A program made the position numbers and the translations under genes. The notes below the pieces were generated by a model that ran no database searches, was not told the origin of the DNA, and saw only the letters and a list, made by a program, of their open reading frames with translations. Positions 8,053-16,007 of a stretch of 24,493 nucleotides of DNA are shown here, one piece after another. Source of the stretch: JBBRUG01 sp038247995 (GTDB lineage: Bacteria; Chloroflexota; Chloroflexia; Chloroflexales; Chloroflexaceae); assembly GCA_038247995.1 (NCBI GenBank), contig JBBRUG010000044.1, positions 1-24,493 on the forward strand, read 5' to 3'. Numbering within the stretch: position 1 is the first letter of the stretch; every line of letters begins with the position of its first letter.

Positions 8053-8157
8053 ATGCAGCGGATCCTCGATGCCCTTACCAACCTGATCAACCGCTTGCGT
8101 GGGCCACAACCGGTGCCTGTACCAGTGCCCGTACCGGTTCAGCCTCGTCGCCGGTAG
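8053..8157 (+). CDS. Possible 34-residue small protein between attenuator and ilvD
   Basis: The frame encodes a short amphipathic segment (MQRILDALTNLINRLRG), then four Val-Pro alternations and an RRR C-terminus. GGAG at 8043-8046 lies 6 nt before the ATG at 8053, a good ribosome binding site. An in-frame ATG at 8041 would add four residues but has no such site. No family is recognised. It could be a real small protein, a second translated leader upstream of ilvD, or chance. The proline-rich stretch could slow ribosomes, which would matter if it is a leader. Confidence 0.45.
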   Translation: MQRILDALTNLINRLRGPQPVPVPVPVPVQPRRR

Positions 8158-8380
8158 CGTATAACGCTAGCCCAATGCCGTAACCCCCGGCGCAATGCCT
8201 CGCGCCGGGGTGGCCCACAATGGCGTGGGTTGCGGTGCAATGCCCCAATGTGGTGGCCTCGTTTGTCGGTTTTGCCCTACCTATCAACTCGCCTGAAGAA
8301 CTAGCGGAGTGTCGTCTGGATGCGATCGGCTGAACCCCGGTTCACGCCCTTCAGCTTCGGGTTGGCCAAAATAGGTGTTT
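8158..8380 (+). promoter_or_regulatory. Structured untranslated stretch upstream of ilvD
   Basis: No gene is seen. The stretch holds a 9-bp perfect hairpin (CCCCGGCGC 8185-8193 with GCGCCGGGG 8202-8210, 8-nt loop), then a smaller one (CCCAC 8214-8218 with GTGGG 8225-8229). GCTGAA (8329-8334) can pair with TTCAGC (8350-8355). The motif CAATG followed by GC or CC-like bases occurs five times (8173, 8193, 8218, 8238, 8246). None of the hairpins has a T tract. It may be a second RNA regulatory layer or only a structured 5' region. Confidence 0.4.
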
Positions 8381-10063
8381 ATGCGATCAGATACCATCAA
8401 GCGCAATTTTGAACGCGCGCCCCACCGCAGCCTGCTCCGCGCGACGGGGCAGATCAAGGACGAGTCGGACTTCAACAAGCCCTTCATCGCGATCTGCAAC
8501 GCGTACATCGTTATTCCCGGCCACGCGCATCTCCAGGCGTTCGGGCGCGTGGTGAAGGAAGCCGTGCGCGCTGCCGGCGGTGTGCCGTTTGAGTTCAGCA
8601 CGATTGGCGTCGATGACGGCATCGTGTTGGGTCACGAAGGCATGCGCTACTCGCTGCCCTCCCGCGAATTGATCGCCGATTGTGTCGAAACCGTTGCCGC
8701 TTCACACTGTTTCGACGCGCTGATCTGCATTCCCAACTGCGATAAAATCGTGCCGGGTATGCTGATGGGCGCTGCTCGCGTGAACATCCCGACAATCTTC
8801 GTTTCCGGCGGCCCAATGGCCGCCGGTATGGATGAAGAGGGCAATAAGTCGGATCTGATTACGGTCTTTGAGGCCGTCGGCAAGCATGCTTCGGGCCAGA
8901 TCAGCGACGCCCAACTGCTCAAACTGGAGCAGATCGCCTGCCCCACCTGCGGTTCCTGCTCGGGCATGTTTACCGCCAATTCGATGAACTGCCTCTGCGA
9001 GGCCCTCGGCGTCGCACTTCCCGGTAACGGTACTATCCTCGCTATCTCGCCCGAGCGCTACGAACTCGCGCGCAAAGCCGCCGCGCAGATCCTCGTCCTG
9101 GTTGAGCAGAACCTGCACTTCCGCGACATTGTTACCGCCGATGCGATCGACAATGCAATGGCGCTCGATGTGGCCATGGGTGGTTCGACCAACACCGTGC
9201 TCCATGTGCTTGCCCTCGCCCGCGAGGCCGGCCTCGATTACCCGATCGCCCGCTTCAACGAGGTGAGCGACCAGGTGCCGCACCTGGCTAAGGTCAGCCC
9301 CGCCTGGGACGGCCCGCGCCAGTGGCACATCCAGGATGTCCACGACGCCGGCGGCATCCACGCCATTCTGGCCGAACTGGCCCAGAAGCCCGGCGCGCTT
9401 CAACTCAATGTGCCGACGGTGATCGGCAAGACGCTGGGCGAAAACCTGCAGCACGCCGAGATCCGCAATCAGGAGTGCATCCGCCCGGCGAGCAACCCGC
9501 ACTCCGAGCGCGGCGCCCTGGCGGCGCTGTTCGGCAACCTCGCTCCCGAAGGCTCGATCATCAAGGTCGGCGCAGTCGACCAGCACGAGATGGCTTTTTA
9601 TGGCCCGGCGCACGTTTTCGATAGCGAGGAGACGGCAACAAATGCTGTAGTGAATGGTCGGATTAATCCCGGCGACGTGGTTGTGGTGCGCTGCGAAGGG
9701 CCACGCGGCGGCCCCGGCATGCGTGAGATGCTGGCGCTCACGAGTATGGTAAAGGGTATCCCCGAACTTGCCGGCAGCACAGCGCTGATCACCGATGGGC
9801 GCTTCTCCGGCGGCACGCGCGGCCTCTGTATCGGCCACGTCAGCCCGGAAGCTGCCGAGGGCGGGCCGATTGGCCTGATCCACGACGGCGATATGGTGCG
9901 GATCGATCTCTTGGCGCGCACGCTCGCCGTCGAGGTTGACGACGCCGAATTCGCTACCCGCCGTGCAGCCTGGACGCCGCCCGCGCCCAAGTATCAGCGT
10001 GGTTGGCTCGCCCGCTACACAAAATTAGTGACCAATGCCAGTAATGGCGCAATTCTTGAGTAA
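8381..10063 (+). CDS. ilvD: Dihydroxy-acid dehydratase
   Basis: IlvD removes water from 2,3-dihydroxy-isovalerate and 2,3-dihydroxy-3-methylvalerate to give the 2-oxo acids that are precursors of Val/Leu and Ile. The 560-residue protein shows the family signatures: NCDKIVPG at 119-126, CPTCGSCSGMFTANSMNC at 187-204, SGGPM at 142-146 and GRFSGG near the C-terminus. These contain the iron-sulfur cysteines (C120, C193). Around residue 45 it has PGHAHL, as in E. coli IlvD, rather than the PCNxHL form of other dehydratases. I infer an oxygen-sensitive [4Fe-4S] type. The start at ATG 8381 gives the usual MRSDTIK N-terminus, with AGG 5 nt upstream; a GTG at 8375 is also in frame. It is the first enzyme gene of the attenuator-controlled operon. 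Confidence 0.97.
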   Translation: MRSDTIKRNFERAPHRSLLRATGQIKDESDFNKPFIAICNAYIVIPGHAHLQAFGRVVKEAVRAAGGVPFEFSTIGVDDGIVLGHEGMRYSLPSRELIADCVETVAASHCFDALICIPNCDKIVPGMLMGAARVNIPTIFVSGGPMAAGMDEEGNKSDLITVFEAVGKHASGQISDAQLLKLEQIACPTCGSCSGMFTANSMNCLCEALGVALPGNGTILAISPERYELARKAAAQILVLVEQNLHFRDIVTADAIDNAMALDVAMGGSTNTVLHVLALAREAGLDYPIARFNEVSDQVPHLAKVSPAWDGPRQWHIQDVHDAGGIHAILAELAQKPGALQLNVPTVIGKTLGENLQHAEIRNQECIRPASNPHSERGALAALFGNLAPEGSIIKVGAVDQHEMAFYGPAHVFDSEETATNAVVNGRINPGDVVVVRCEGPRGGPGMREMLALTSMVKGIPELAGSTALITDGRFSGGTRGLCIGHVSPEAAEGGPIGLIHDGDMVRIDLLARTLAVEVDDAEFATRRAAWTPPAPKYQRGWLARYTKLVTNASNGAILE

Positions 10064-10147
10064 TTCCCCTCGCCCCGCCGCTGGCGCGGCTCCCCCTCTC
10101 CCGCAGGCAGGAGAGGGGTTGGGGGTGAGGGCATCTAAGGAGATTGT
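10064..10147. repeat. ilvD-ilvB spacer with CCCCTCTCC hairpin element
   Basis: CCCCTCTCC (10093-10101) pairs with GGAGAGGGG (10110-10118) across an 8-nt loop and is followed by TTGGGGGTGAGGG. From general knowledge this is an interspersed intergenic motif seen in many high-GC bacteria. The spacer ends with AAGGAG, the ribosome binding site of ilvB. Confidence 0.6.
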
Positions 10148-11890
10148 ATGTCCCAGCAACGTACCGGCGCCCAGGTGATGTGTGAAGCCCTCATCCGTGA
10201 GGGCGTGGATGTCATGTTCGGTATCCCCGGTGGGGCGATTATGCCCTTTTATTTTGCGATGTGGGAGTATCGTGAGCAGTTGCGCCACATCCTTTGCCGC
10301 CACGAGCAGGGCGCCGGCCACGCCGCCGAGGGCTATGCCCGCGCCACTGGCAGGATCGGCGTCTGTATCGGTACCAGCGGCCCCGGCGTAACCAACCTCG
10401 TTACCCCGATCGCCGATGCGATGATGGACAGCACGCCTCTGCTCGCGATCTGCGGCCAGGTCGGCAGCCAGGTGCTCGGTAAGGACGCCTTCCAGGAGAC
10501 CGATATCACCGGCATTACGATGCCGATCACCAAACATAACTATCTGGTGAAGGACGCCAACGAACTGGCTTACGTCTTCAAAGAGGCGATTCACATTGCC
10601 ACGACCGGCCGCCCCGGCCCGGTGCTGATTGATATCACCAAGGATGCGATGCAGAAGGTGATCGTGCCCGATTGGGATGTGAAGCTGAACCTGCCCGGTT
10701 ACAAGCCGAACTATCAGGGCAATCGCAAGCAGATCCGCGAGGCGCTGCGCCTGCTCGCCAACGCCAAGCAGCCGTTAATCATCGCCGGTAACGGGGTGAT
10801 TATGAGCAATGCAACGAACGAGTTGCGCCAGTTCGCCGAGCGTTTGAGCATTCCTGTGCTGACGACGCTGCACGGCATCGGCTCAATCCCCGAGAACCAC
10901 CCGCTCAATATTGGCATGCCCGGTATGCACGGCTGGGTACACGGGAATCGGGCCATCCAGGAGTGCGACGTGCTGTTCAACATCGGCGGGCGCTTCGACG
11001 ACCGAGTGACCGGCAAAGCCAGCACGTTTGCCCCCAACGCCAAGGTGATCCATGTCGATATCGATCCCTCCGAGATCGGCAAAAATGTAAAGGTAACCGT
11101 GCCGATTGTTGGCGATGCGAAGCTGGTGCTTCAGGCGCTGCTGGACGATATGCCCGAGCAGCGCGATCTGGCTGCCTTGCATAGCTACGCCTCCGACTGG
11201 ATGGAGCATATCCGCGAACTGCAAGACAAGCACCAGGGTAAGCAACAGTATGTAAACCGGGCCAGCACTGCCGGAATGACCTTGCCGCCCCACGATGTGT
11301 ATGCGGCATTGAGCAACACGCTGAACCTGCGCGGTAACTACCACGTCGTCACCGATGTCGGCCAGCACCAGATGTGGGCCGCCCAGTTGATCGACTGGAA
11401 CGCCGGGCCGCGTACGCACATCACGTCCGGCGGTGCAGGCACTATGGGCTTCGCCGTGCCGGCCTCACTCGGTGTGGCCGTGGGCGATCCGAACAGCATC
11501 GTCTGGGCGATCTGCGGCGACGGCGGCTTCCAGATGACCAATCAGGAAATGGCGACGATCATCCAAGAAGGCATCACCAATATCAAGGTGGCGGTGATCA
11601 ACAACGGCTACCTGGGGATGGTGCGCCAGTGGCAAGAGCTCTTCGAGAACAAGCGTTATAGCGGCACCCCGCTCAGCGGCCCCAACTTCGCCAAGCTCGC
11701 CGAGGCTTACGGCTGGAAGGGGATTACCGTCGAGAACACCGCCGACGTGCAGGCTGCGATCGATGAAGCCAACGCCACGGAAGGCCCGGTGCTGGTCGAT
11801 TTCCGCGTCGAGCGTGAAGTCAACGTCTTTCCGATGGTGCCGCAGAATAAGTCGATTGGCGAGATGATCGTCAACGAATCTGAGGCGTAA
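10148..11890 (+). CDS. ilvB: Acetolactate synthase large (catalytic) subunit
   Basis: This ThDP- and FAD-dependent enzyme condenses two pyruvates to acetolactate, or pyruvate with 2-oxobutyrate to acetohydroxybutyrate, the first common step of branched-chain amino acid synthesis. The 580-residue length is normal. The N-terminal pyrimidine-binding domain has the catalytic Glu in RHEQGAGHAAEGYARATG (E53). The FAD domain is central. The C-terminal PP domain has the thiamine diphosphate motif from GDG (457-459) to NN (485-486). AAGGAG lies 5-6 nt before the ATG. The regulatory subunit gene follows 50 bp downstream, so the two should form one holoenzyme. It reads as AHAS rather than the catabolic AlsS type because of that partner. 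Confidence 0.96.
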   Translation: MSQQRTGAQVMCEALIREGVDVMFGIPGGAIMPFYFAMWEYREQLRHILCRHEQGAGHAAEGYARATGRIGVCIGTSGPGVTNLVTPIADAMMDSTPLLAICGQVGSQVLGKDAFQETDITGITMPITKHNYLVKDANELAYVFKEAIHIATTGRPGPVLIDITKDAMQKVIVPDWDVKLNLPGYKPNYQGNRKQIREALRLLANAKQPLIIAGNGVIMSNATNELRQFAERLSIPVLTTLHGIGSIPENHPLNIGMPGMHGWVHGNRAIQECDVLFNIGGRFDDRVTGKASTFAPNAKVIHVDIDPSEIGKNVKVTVPIVGDAKLVLQALLDDMPEQRDLAALHSYASDWMEHIRELQDKHQGKQQYVNRASTAGMTLPPHDVYAALSNTLNLRGNYHVVTDVGQHQMWAAQLIDWNAGPRTHITSGGAGTMGFAVPASLGVAVGDPNSIVWAICGDGGFQMTNQEMATIIQEGITNIKVAVINNGYLGMVRQWQELFENKRYSGTPLSGPNFAKLAEAYGWKGITVENTADVQAAIDEANATEGPVLVDFRVEREVNVFPMVPQNKSIGEMIVNESEA

Positions 11891-11900
11891 TTGTCGGAGC

Positions 11901-11919
11901 GACGTCCCGGCGGGGCGTC
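11901..11919 (+). other. Intercistronic hairpin between ilvB and ilvN
   Basis: GACGTCCC (11901-11908) pairs with GGGGCGTC (11912-11919), including one G-T wobble, across a 3-nt loop. It lies 10 nt after the ilvB stop and ahead of the ilvN ribosome binding site (GAGGAG). There is no T tract, so it is not a clear terminator. A role in mRNA stability or in the subunit ratio is possible. Confidence 0.45.
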
Positions 11920-11940
11920 TGTACCGTATGAGGAGTATTC

Positions 11941-12483
11941 ATGAAAGCCCACACCATCGTCGCCCTCGTCCAGGATCGCCCCGGCGTACTCAGCCGCGTG
12001 GCCGGCCTGGTGCGTCGGCGCGGTTATAACATCGCCAGTCTCGCCGTCGGCCATAGCGAACAACCCAGCATCAGCCGCATGACGATCGTCGTTGAGTCGG
12101 ATCATGTTGAGCAGGTGGTGAAGCAACTCTACCGCCTGATCGAAGTGATCAAAGTCAGCGATGTCACCGAAGATCCCACCGTTGAGCGTGAAATGGTCGT
12201 GGTCAAGATCCACGCGCCGCCGGCGGTGCGCCATGAAGTTGTGGCGATGTGCAGCGTTTTCGATGCCAAAGTGGTCGATGTCGGCAGCACGTCGATGATC
12301 ATCGAGATGACCGGCACGCCTTCCAAAGTGGAGAACTTCATCGAAGTGATCCGGCCCTACGGCGTCAAGGAGATGATGCGCACCGGCCGCATTGCAATGG
12401 TGCGCGGCGCCCGCGGCCATAACGCCAGCGAGTATATCGAGTCGGCGGGCGGCAATGGTGTAGCTGCGCCGAGTTTGAATTAA
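11941..12483 (+). CDS. ilvN: Acetolactate synthase small (regulatory) subunit
   Basis: The 180-residue protein opens with an ACT domain (residues 1 to about 76: VALVQDRPGVLSRVAGLVRRRGYNIASLAVG), followed by the C-terminal ALS_ss domain that contacts the catalytic subunit. Family knowledge: the small subunit stimulates IlvB and confers feedback inhibition by valine and sometimes other branched-chain amino acids. GAGGAG lies 6 nt before the ATG. It sits between ilvB and ilvC, the usual order. The symbol ilvH would be equally acceptable. Confidence 0.95.
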   Translation: MKAHTIVALVQDRPGVLSRVAGLVRRRGYNIASLAVGHSEQPSISRMTIVVESDHVEQVVKQLYRLIEVIKVSDVTEDPTVEREMVVVKIHAPPAVRHEVVAMCSVFDAKVVDVGSTSMIIEMTGTPSKVENFIEVIRPYGVKEMMRTGRIAMVRGARGHNASEYIESAGGNGVAAPSLN

Positions 12484-12522
12484 CGTATTCGGATAATCTT
12501 TGTCTACGGAGAACCTATTATC

Positions 12523-13545
12523 ATGGCCGAGCTTTTTTACGACAAACAGGCGGACCTGGAGCGGCTGAAGAACAAGCCGATCGCGATTGTCGGCTTTGGT
12601 AGCCAGGGCCACGCCCACGCGCGCAACCTCGCCGAGAGCGGCCTCGACGTGCGCGTCGGCCTCTACCCCGGTTCGAAGTCGTTCGCCAAGGTTGAGGCGG
12701 CCGGACTGCGGGCGATGACTGTTGCTGAGGCGGCCAAAGAAGCCCAGATGGTTATGATCCTGACCCCCGACATTGGTCAGGCCGATATTTACCGCGACCA
12801 TATCGCGCCGCATATGGAGCCCGGCAAAACGCTGATGTTCGCCCATGGTTTCAACATTCGCTTCGGCCAGATTATTCCGGCCGCCGGGATCGATGTGAGC
12901 ATGGTCGCCCCCAAGGCGCCCGGTCATCGCGTCCGCGAAGTTTATGTGCAGGGCGGCGGCGTGCCGGCCCTCGTCGCTGTGCAGCAGGATGCTTCGGGCG
13001 GCGCCATGCAGGATGCGCTGGCCTACGCCAAGGGCATCGGCAGCACGCGCGCCGGCGTGCTTACCACCACCTTCGCTGAAGAGACTGAAACCGATCTGTT
13101 CGGTGAGCAGGTGGTGCTCTGCGGCGGCGTCAGCGCGCTGGTGAAGACGGCCTTCGAGACGCTGGTTGAGGCCGGCTATCAGCCCGAAGTAGCCTACTTC
13201 GAGTGTATGCACGAACTCAAGCTGATCGTCGACCTGTTCTACCAGGGCGGCATGAACTATATGCGCTACTCGGTGAGCGACACCGCCGAATGGGGCGATT
13301 ACACCGCCGGCCCGAAGATCATCACCGATGAGACCCGCGCCTCGATGAAGCAGATCCTGAGCGACATCCAGAGCGGCGCCTTCGCCGAAGACTGGATCGA
13401 CGAGAACCATAACGGCCGCCCGCGCTTCAACGCCTGGCGCAAAGCCGATGTTGATCACCCGATTGAGCAGATCGGCCTGGAACTGCGCCGCATGATGCCG
13501 TTCGTCGGCCCGCGCGAAGTCAAGCCGGGTGAGGGTGGGGCGTAG
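12523..13545 (+). CDS. ilvC: Ketol-acid reductoisomerase, class I (NADP+)
   Basis: IlvC isomerises and reduces acetolactate and acetohydroxybutyrate to the dihydroxy acids used by IlvD. At 340 residues it is a class I (short) enzyme. The Rossmann motif GFGSQGHAHARNL starts at residue 24. A GLYPGSKSF loop at 46-54 carries the Ser residues usual for NADPH preference. The knotted C-terminal domain has the Mg-binding acidic residues in EETETDLFGEQ. GGAG lies upstream of the ATG after a 39-bp spacer from ilvN. The stop codon is followed after 2 bp by the GAACTGAG array, so downstream expression of leuA must pass through about 700 bp of inserted sequence. Confidence 0.97.
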   Translation: MAELFYDKQADLERLKNKPIAIVGFGSQGHAHARNLAESGLDVRVGLYPGSKSFAKVEAAGLRAMTVAEAAKEAQMVMILTPDIGQADIYRDHIAPHMEPGKTLMFAHGFNIRFGQIIPAAGIDVSMVAPKAPGHRVREVYVQGGGVPALVAVQQDASGGAMQDALAYAKGIGSTRAGVLTTTFAEETETDLFGEQVVLCGGVSALVKTAFETLVEAGYQPEVAYFECMHELKLIVDLFYQGGMNYMRYSVSDTAEWGDYTAGPKIITDETRASMKQILSDIQSGAFAEDWIDENHNGRPRFNAWRKADVDHPIEQIGLELRRMMPFVGPREVKPGEGGA

Positions 13546-13547
13546 GG

Positions 13548-13619
13548 GAACTGAGGAACTGAGGAACTGAGGAACTGAGGAACTGAGGAACTGAGGAACT
13601 GAGGAACTGAGGAACTGAG
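13548..13619. repeat. Octamer tandem array, nine units of GAACTGAG
   Basis: Nine perfect tandem copies of GAACTGAG begin 2 bp after the ilvC stop codon. On the opposite strand and in another phase the unit reads CCTCAGTT, fitting the CCNNNGTT pattern. Together with the array at 14104-14223, which shows the pattern on the plus strand, it brackets the broken four-helix-bundle gene as a loose inverted repeat. Confidence 0.95.
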
Positions 13620-13628
13620 GGAAGGCGC

Positions 13629-14096
13629 ATGGGTAAAGACTATACATATCGCAATTTGATCTTATGGCAGTGAGCTCAAGATCTGGCATATGAGGTCATT
13701 CAAATTACTCGTCGCCTTCCTCAAAACTGGTCGAGCGCGGTCATTGCGCGGCAAATCATTGCTTCTGCTACTTCCATTGCTGCCAATATCGCTGAAGGGC
13801 ACGGACGATTTTCGCTCGGCGCACATCGGAACCATCTGTCAATTGCGAAAGGCTCCGCCACTGAAACCGATAGCTGGCTTGATCTGCTACGGCGGGACGG
13901 AGTCCTTAGCATTCAAGATGAACAGCGCTTACATAGTGATCTTGGGCGACTTATTGGAATGTTAACCAATAAAATCCGTGAGCTCGATCGCTTAAGCTCC
14001 GGTGATGATAAGCAGCTAAAGGAAGCTGCGACTGAGTATCATCTGGTTGACGCAAACCATCCGGTTCTACCCTATACCGAAACCGATTACGTTTAA
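13629..14096 (+). pseudogene. Four-helix-bundle (S23/IVP-like) protein gene with in-frame TGA
   Basis: Frame 13629-14096 encodes 155 positions. The segments LILWQ-stop-AQDLAYEVIQITRRLP, SATSIAANIAEGHGRFS and IAKGSATETDSWL match the layout of the four-helix-bundle family first seen as ORFs in 23S rRNA intervening sequences. The only defect is a TGA at 13671-13673 (codon 15), right after the conserved Trp-Gln, where relatives carry an ordinary residue. A single C-to-T change from CGA would explain it. Other genes here end with TGA, so TGA is a real stop in this genome. No ATG, GTG or TTG offers a restart that would keep the bundle. GGGAAGG precedes the ATG. The function of the family is not established. 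Octamer arrays flank the gene, which suggests a mobile or selfish cassette within the operon. Confidence 0.8.
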
Positions 14097-14103
14097 GCCT
14101 CAT

Positions 14104-14223
14104 CCCTAGTTCCCTAGTTCCCTAGTTCCCTAGTTCCCTAGTTCCCTAGTTCCCTAGTTCCCTAGTTCCCTAGTTCCTCGGTTCCTCGGTTCCCCGGTTC
14201 CCCGGTTCCTCGGTTCCTCGGTT
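14104..14223. repeat. Octamer tandem array, 9x CCCTAGTT plus 6 CCTCGGTT/CCCCGGTT units
   Basis: Nine perfect CCCTAGTT units (14104-14175) are followed by CCTCGGTT twice, CCCCGGTT twice and CCTCGGTT twice (14176-14223). All fifteen units keep CC...GTT and vary only in the middle triplet. The array ends 23 bp before the leuA ATG, leaving room only for the ribosome binding site. Confidence 0.95.
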
Positions 14224-14246
14224 CAAACAGAAGGAGCACATACTCG

Positions 14247-15959
14247 ATGGAAAACCCTGCGGTAGATCACGTACGCATCTTCGACACCACCCTGCGCGAC
14301 GGTGAACAGGCCCCCGGTTGCACGATGACCCTGGAGGAGAAACTGGAGGTCGCCCGGCAGTTGGCCCGCCTGAAGGTTGACATTATCGAGGCCGGCTTCC
14401 CTGCCGCCTCGCCCGGTGATTGGGCCGCTGTGCACGAGATCGCCCGCGAAGTCGGCACCGCCGATGGCCCCACGATTGCCGGCCTTGCTCGCGCCAACAA
14501 AGACGACATCGATAAGGCCTGGGGCGCGATCCAGCCCGCCGCGAAGAAGCGCATCCATACCTTCATGTCCACCTCCGATATCCACCTGGAGCATCAGTTC
14601 CGCAAAACGCGCGCCGAGGCGCTGGAGCTGATCCACGAGATGGTCAGCTATGCCCGTTCGCTCTGCGATGATGTGGAGTTCTCGCCGATGGACGCCGGGC
14701 GCACCGAACCGGCCTTCCTGCGCGAGGCAGTTTCGGTTGCGGTGGCGGCAGGCGCAACTACGCTGAACATCCCCGACACGGTTGGTTACCTTACCCCCGA
14801 TGAGTATGGCGCGATGATCCGCGACCTGCACGAGCATGTGCCGGGGATCGAGCGCTGCGTGCTCTCTACGCACTGCCACGACGACCTTGGTGTGGCCGTC
14901 GCCAATTCGCTGGCCGGCGTGCTGGCTGGCGCGCGCCAGATCGAATGTACAATCAATGGCATCGGTGAGCGGGCCGGCAACGCCTCCCTCGAAGAAGTGG
15001 TGATGGCGATCCACACCCGCCGCCAGTACTACGGCCTCGACACCCAGATCGAAACCCGCGAATTGGCCCGCAGTTCGCGGATCGTCTCTAGCTTCATTGG
15101 CGTGCCCGTGCCGCCGAATAAGGCAATTGTCGGCGCTAACGCCTTCGCCCACGAGTCCGGCGTTCACCAGGACGGCGTGCTCAAACATCGCCAGACCTAC
15201 GAGATTATGAGCGCCGAGACGGTGGGCCTCGACGGCAACGAACTGGTGCTCGGCAAGCACTCCGGCCGCCACGCCTTCCGCAAGCATATTGAGGCGCTGG
15301 GCTACACGCTGAGTAACGAAGAGTTCCAGCAGGTCTTTACCCGCTTCAAAGATCTCTGTGATCGCAAGAAGAAGGTGGACGACCGCGACATCGAGGCGCT
15401 GATTGCCGGCGAGATGCAGCACGCGCCTGAGTTGTTCAAGCTCGACCATGTGCAGTACAATTCGGGCAGCGGGATGATCCCTACGGCAACGGTGCGCCTG
15501 CGCGGCCCCGATGGCCAGATGCACACTGATAGTTCGCAAGGCACCGGCCCGGTCGATGCGATTTACCAGGCGATCAACCGGTTGGTGCAGCGCCCGAATG
15601 AGCTCATCGAGTTTAGCATCAACGCGATCACCGAGGGGCTTGATGCAGTGGCCGAAGTGACGGTGCGCATCCGCGAGCAGGGCGGCAACGGCCGTTCGAA
15701 CGGCGAGCGTTTGGGCGCCAGCACCAGCACCGCCACCGTGCTTACCGGCAAGCGGGTCGAGCAACAGATCTTCTCCGGTTATGGTGTCCACACCGACACG
15801 ATCATGGCCGCTGCTGATGCGTACATGGGCGCGCTGAATAAGATGCTCGCCGCGCGCCAGGAGCGGATCAAGGCCGAAGCTGTGGCCTACGCCGCCGGCT
15901 ACGCCAACGACCCGGGCGCGCTCCCGGCGGATCTGTTCAGTAGTGGCTCGGTGGATTAG
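14247..15959 (+). CDS. leuA: 2-isopropylmalate synthase
   Basis: LeuA condenses acetyl-CoA with 2-oxoisovalerate, the first committed step of leucine synthesis. The 570-residue protein has the TIM-barrel signature FDTTLRDGEQAPG (residues 12-24), the metal site STHCHDDLG, the GIGERAGNASLEE stretch and the GKHSGRHAF motif. The C-terminal LeuA dimer/regulatory domain, where leucine normally binds, starts near residue 400. It is about 50 residues longer than E. coli LeuA, owing to a C-terminal tail (about residues 530-570). GAAGGAG lies about 10 nt before the ATG. The homologous homocitrate and citramalate synthases are less likely because leuC and leuD follow in the same operon. Confidence 0.95.
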   Translation: MENPAVDHVRIFDTTLRDGEQAPGCTMTLEEKLEVARQLARLKVDIIEAGFPAASPGDWAAVHEIAREVGTADGPTIAGLARANKDDIDKAWGAIQPAAKKRIHTFMSTSDIHLEHQFRKTRAEALELIHEMVSYARSLCDDVEFSPMDAGRTEPAFLREAVSVAVAAGATTLNIPDTVGYLTPDEYGAMIRDLHEHVPGIERCVLSTHCHDDLGVAVANSLAGVLAGARQIECTINGIGERAGNASLEEVVMAIHTRRQYYGLDTQIETRELARSSRIVSSFIGVPVPPNKAIVGANAFAHESGVHQDGVLKHRQTYEIMSAETVGLDGNELVLGKHSGRHAFRKHIEALGYTLSNEEFQQVFTRFKDLCDRKKKVDDRDIEALIAGEMQHAPELFKLDHVQYNSGSGMIPTATVRLRGPDGQMHTDSSQGTGPVDAIYQAINRLVQRPNELIEFSINAITEGLDAVAEVTVRIREQGGNGRSNGERLGASTSTATVLTGKRVEQQIFSGYGVHTDTIMAAADAYMGALNKMLAARQERIKAEAVAYAAGYANDPGALPADLFSSGSVD

Positions 15960-15966
15960 TTTTACA

Positions 15967-15998
15967 CGGTACGGGCGGGTCGCGACCTGCCCGTACCG
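15967..15998 (+). repeat. Strong hairpin immediately before pheA
   Basis: CGGTACGGGC (15967-15976) pairs with GCCCGTACCG (15989-15998), and the centre GGTCGCGACC is itself a palindrome, so nearly all 32 nt can pair. It lies 7 nt after the leuA stop and touches the first possible pheA start codon (ATG 15999). Its GGGCGGGTCGCGACC core resembles the GTAGGGGCG-type interspersed repeats at 16905 and 21331. Confidence 0.75.
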
Positions 15999-16007
15999 AT
16001 GATGCCT

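Noticed and set aside
13671..13673. Selenocysteine or Trp recoding of the TGA
   Set aside because: Neighbouring genes end in TGA, the family has no conserved Cys or Trp at this place, and no selenocysteine insertion structure was recognised.
11707..13689. 660-codon minus-strand frame opposite ilvB-ilvN-ilvC
   Set aside because: It is antisense to three confirmed genes and includes translation of the octamer array as an SSVPQFL repeat.
13690..13965. 91-codon plus-strand frame between ilvC and leuA
   Set aside because: It is out of frame with the four-helix-bundle coding sequence, which gives a family match over its whole length.
13548..14223. CRISPR array
   Set aside because: The units are 8-bp direct tandem repeats without spacers, and no cas gene is present.
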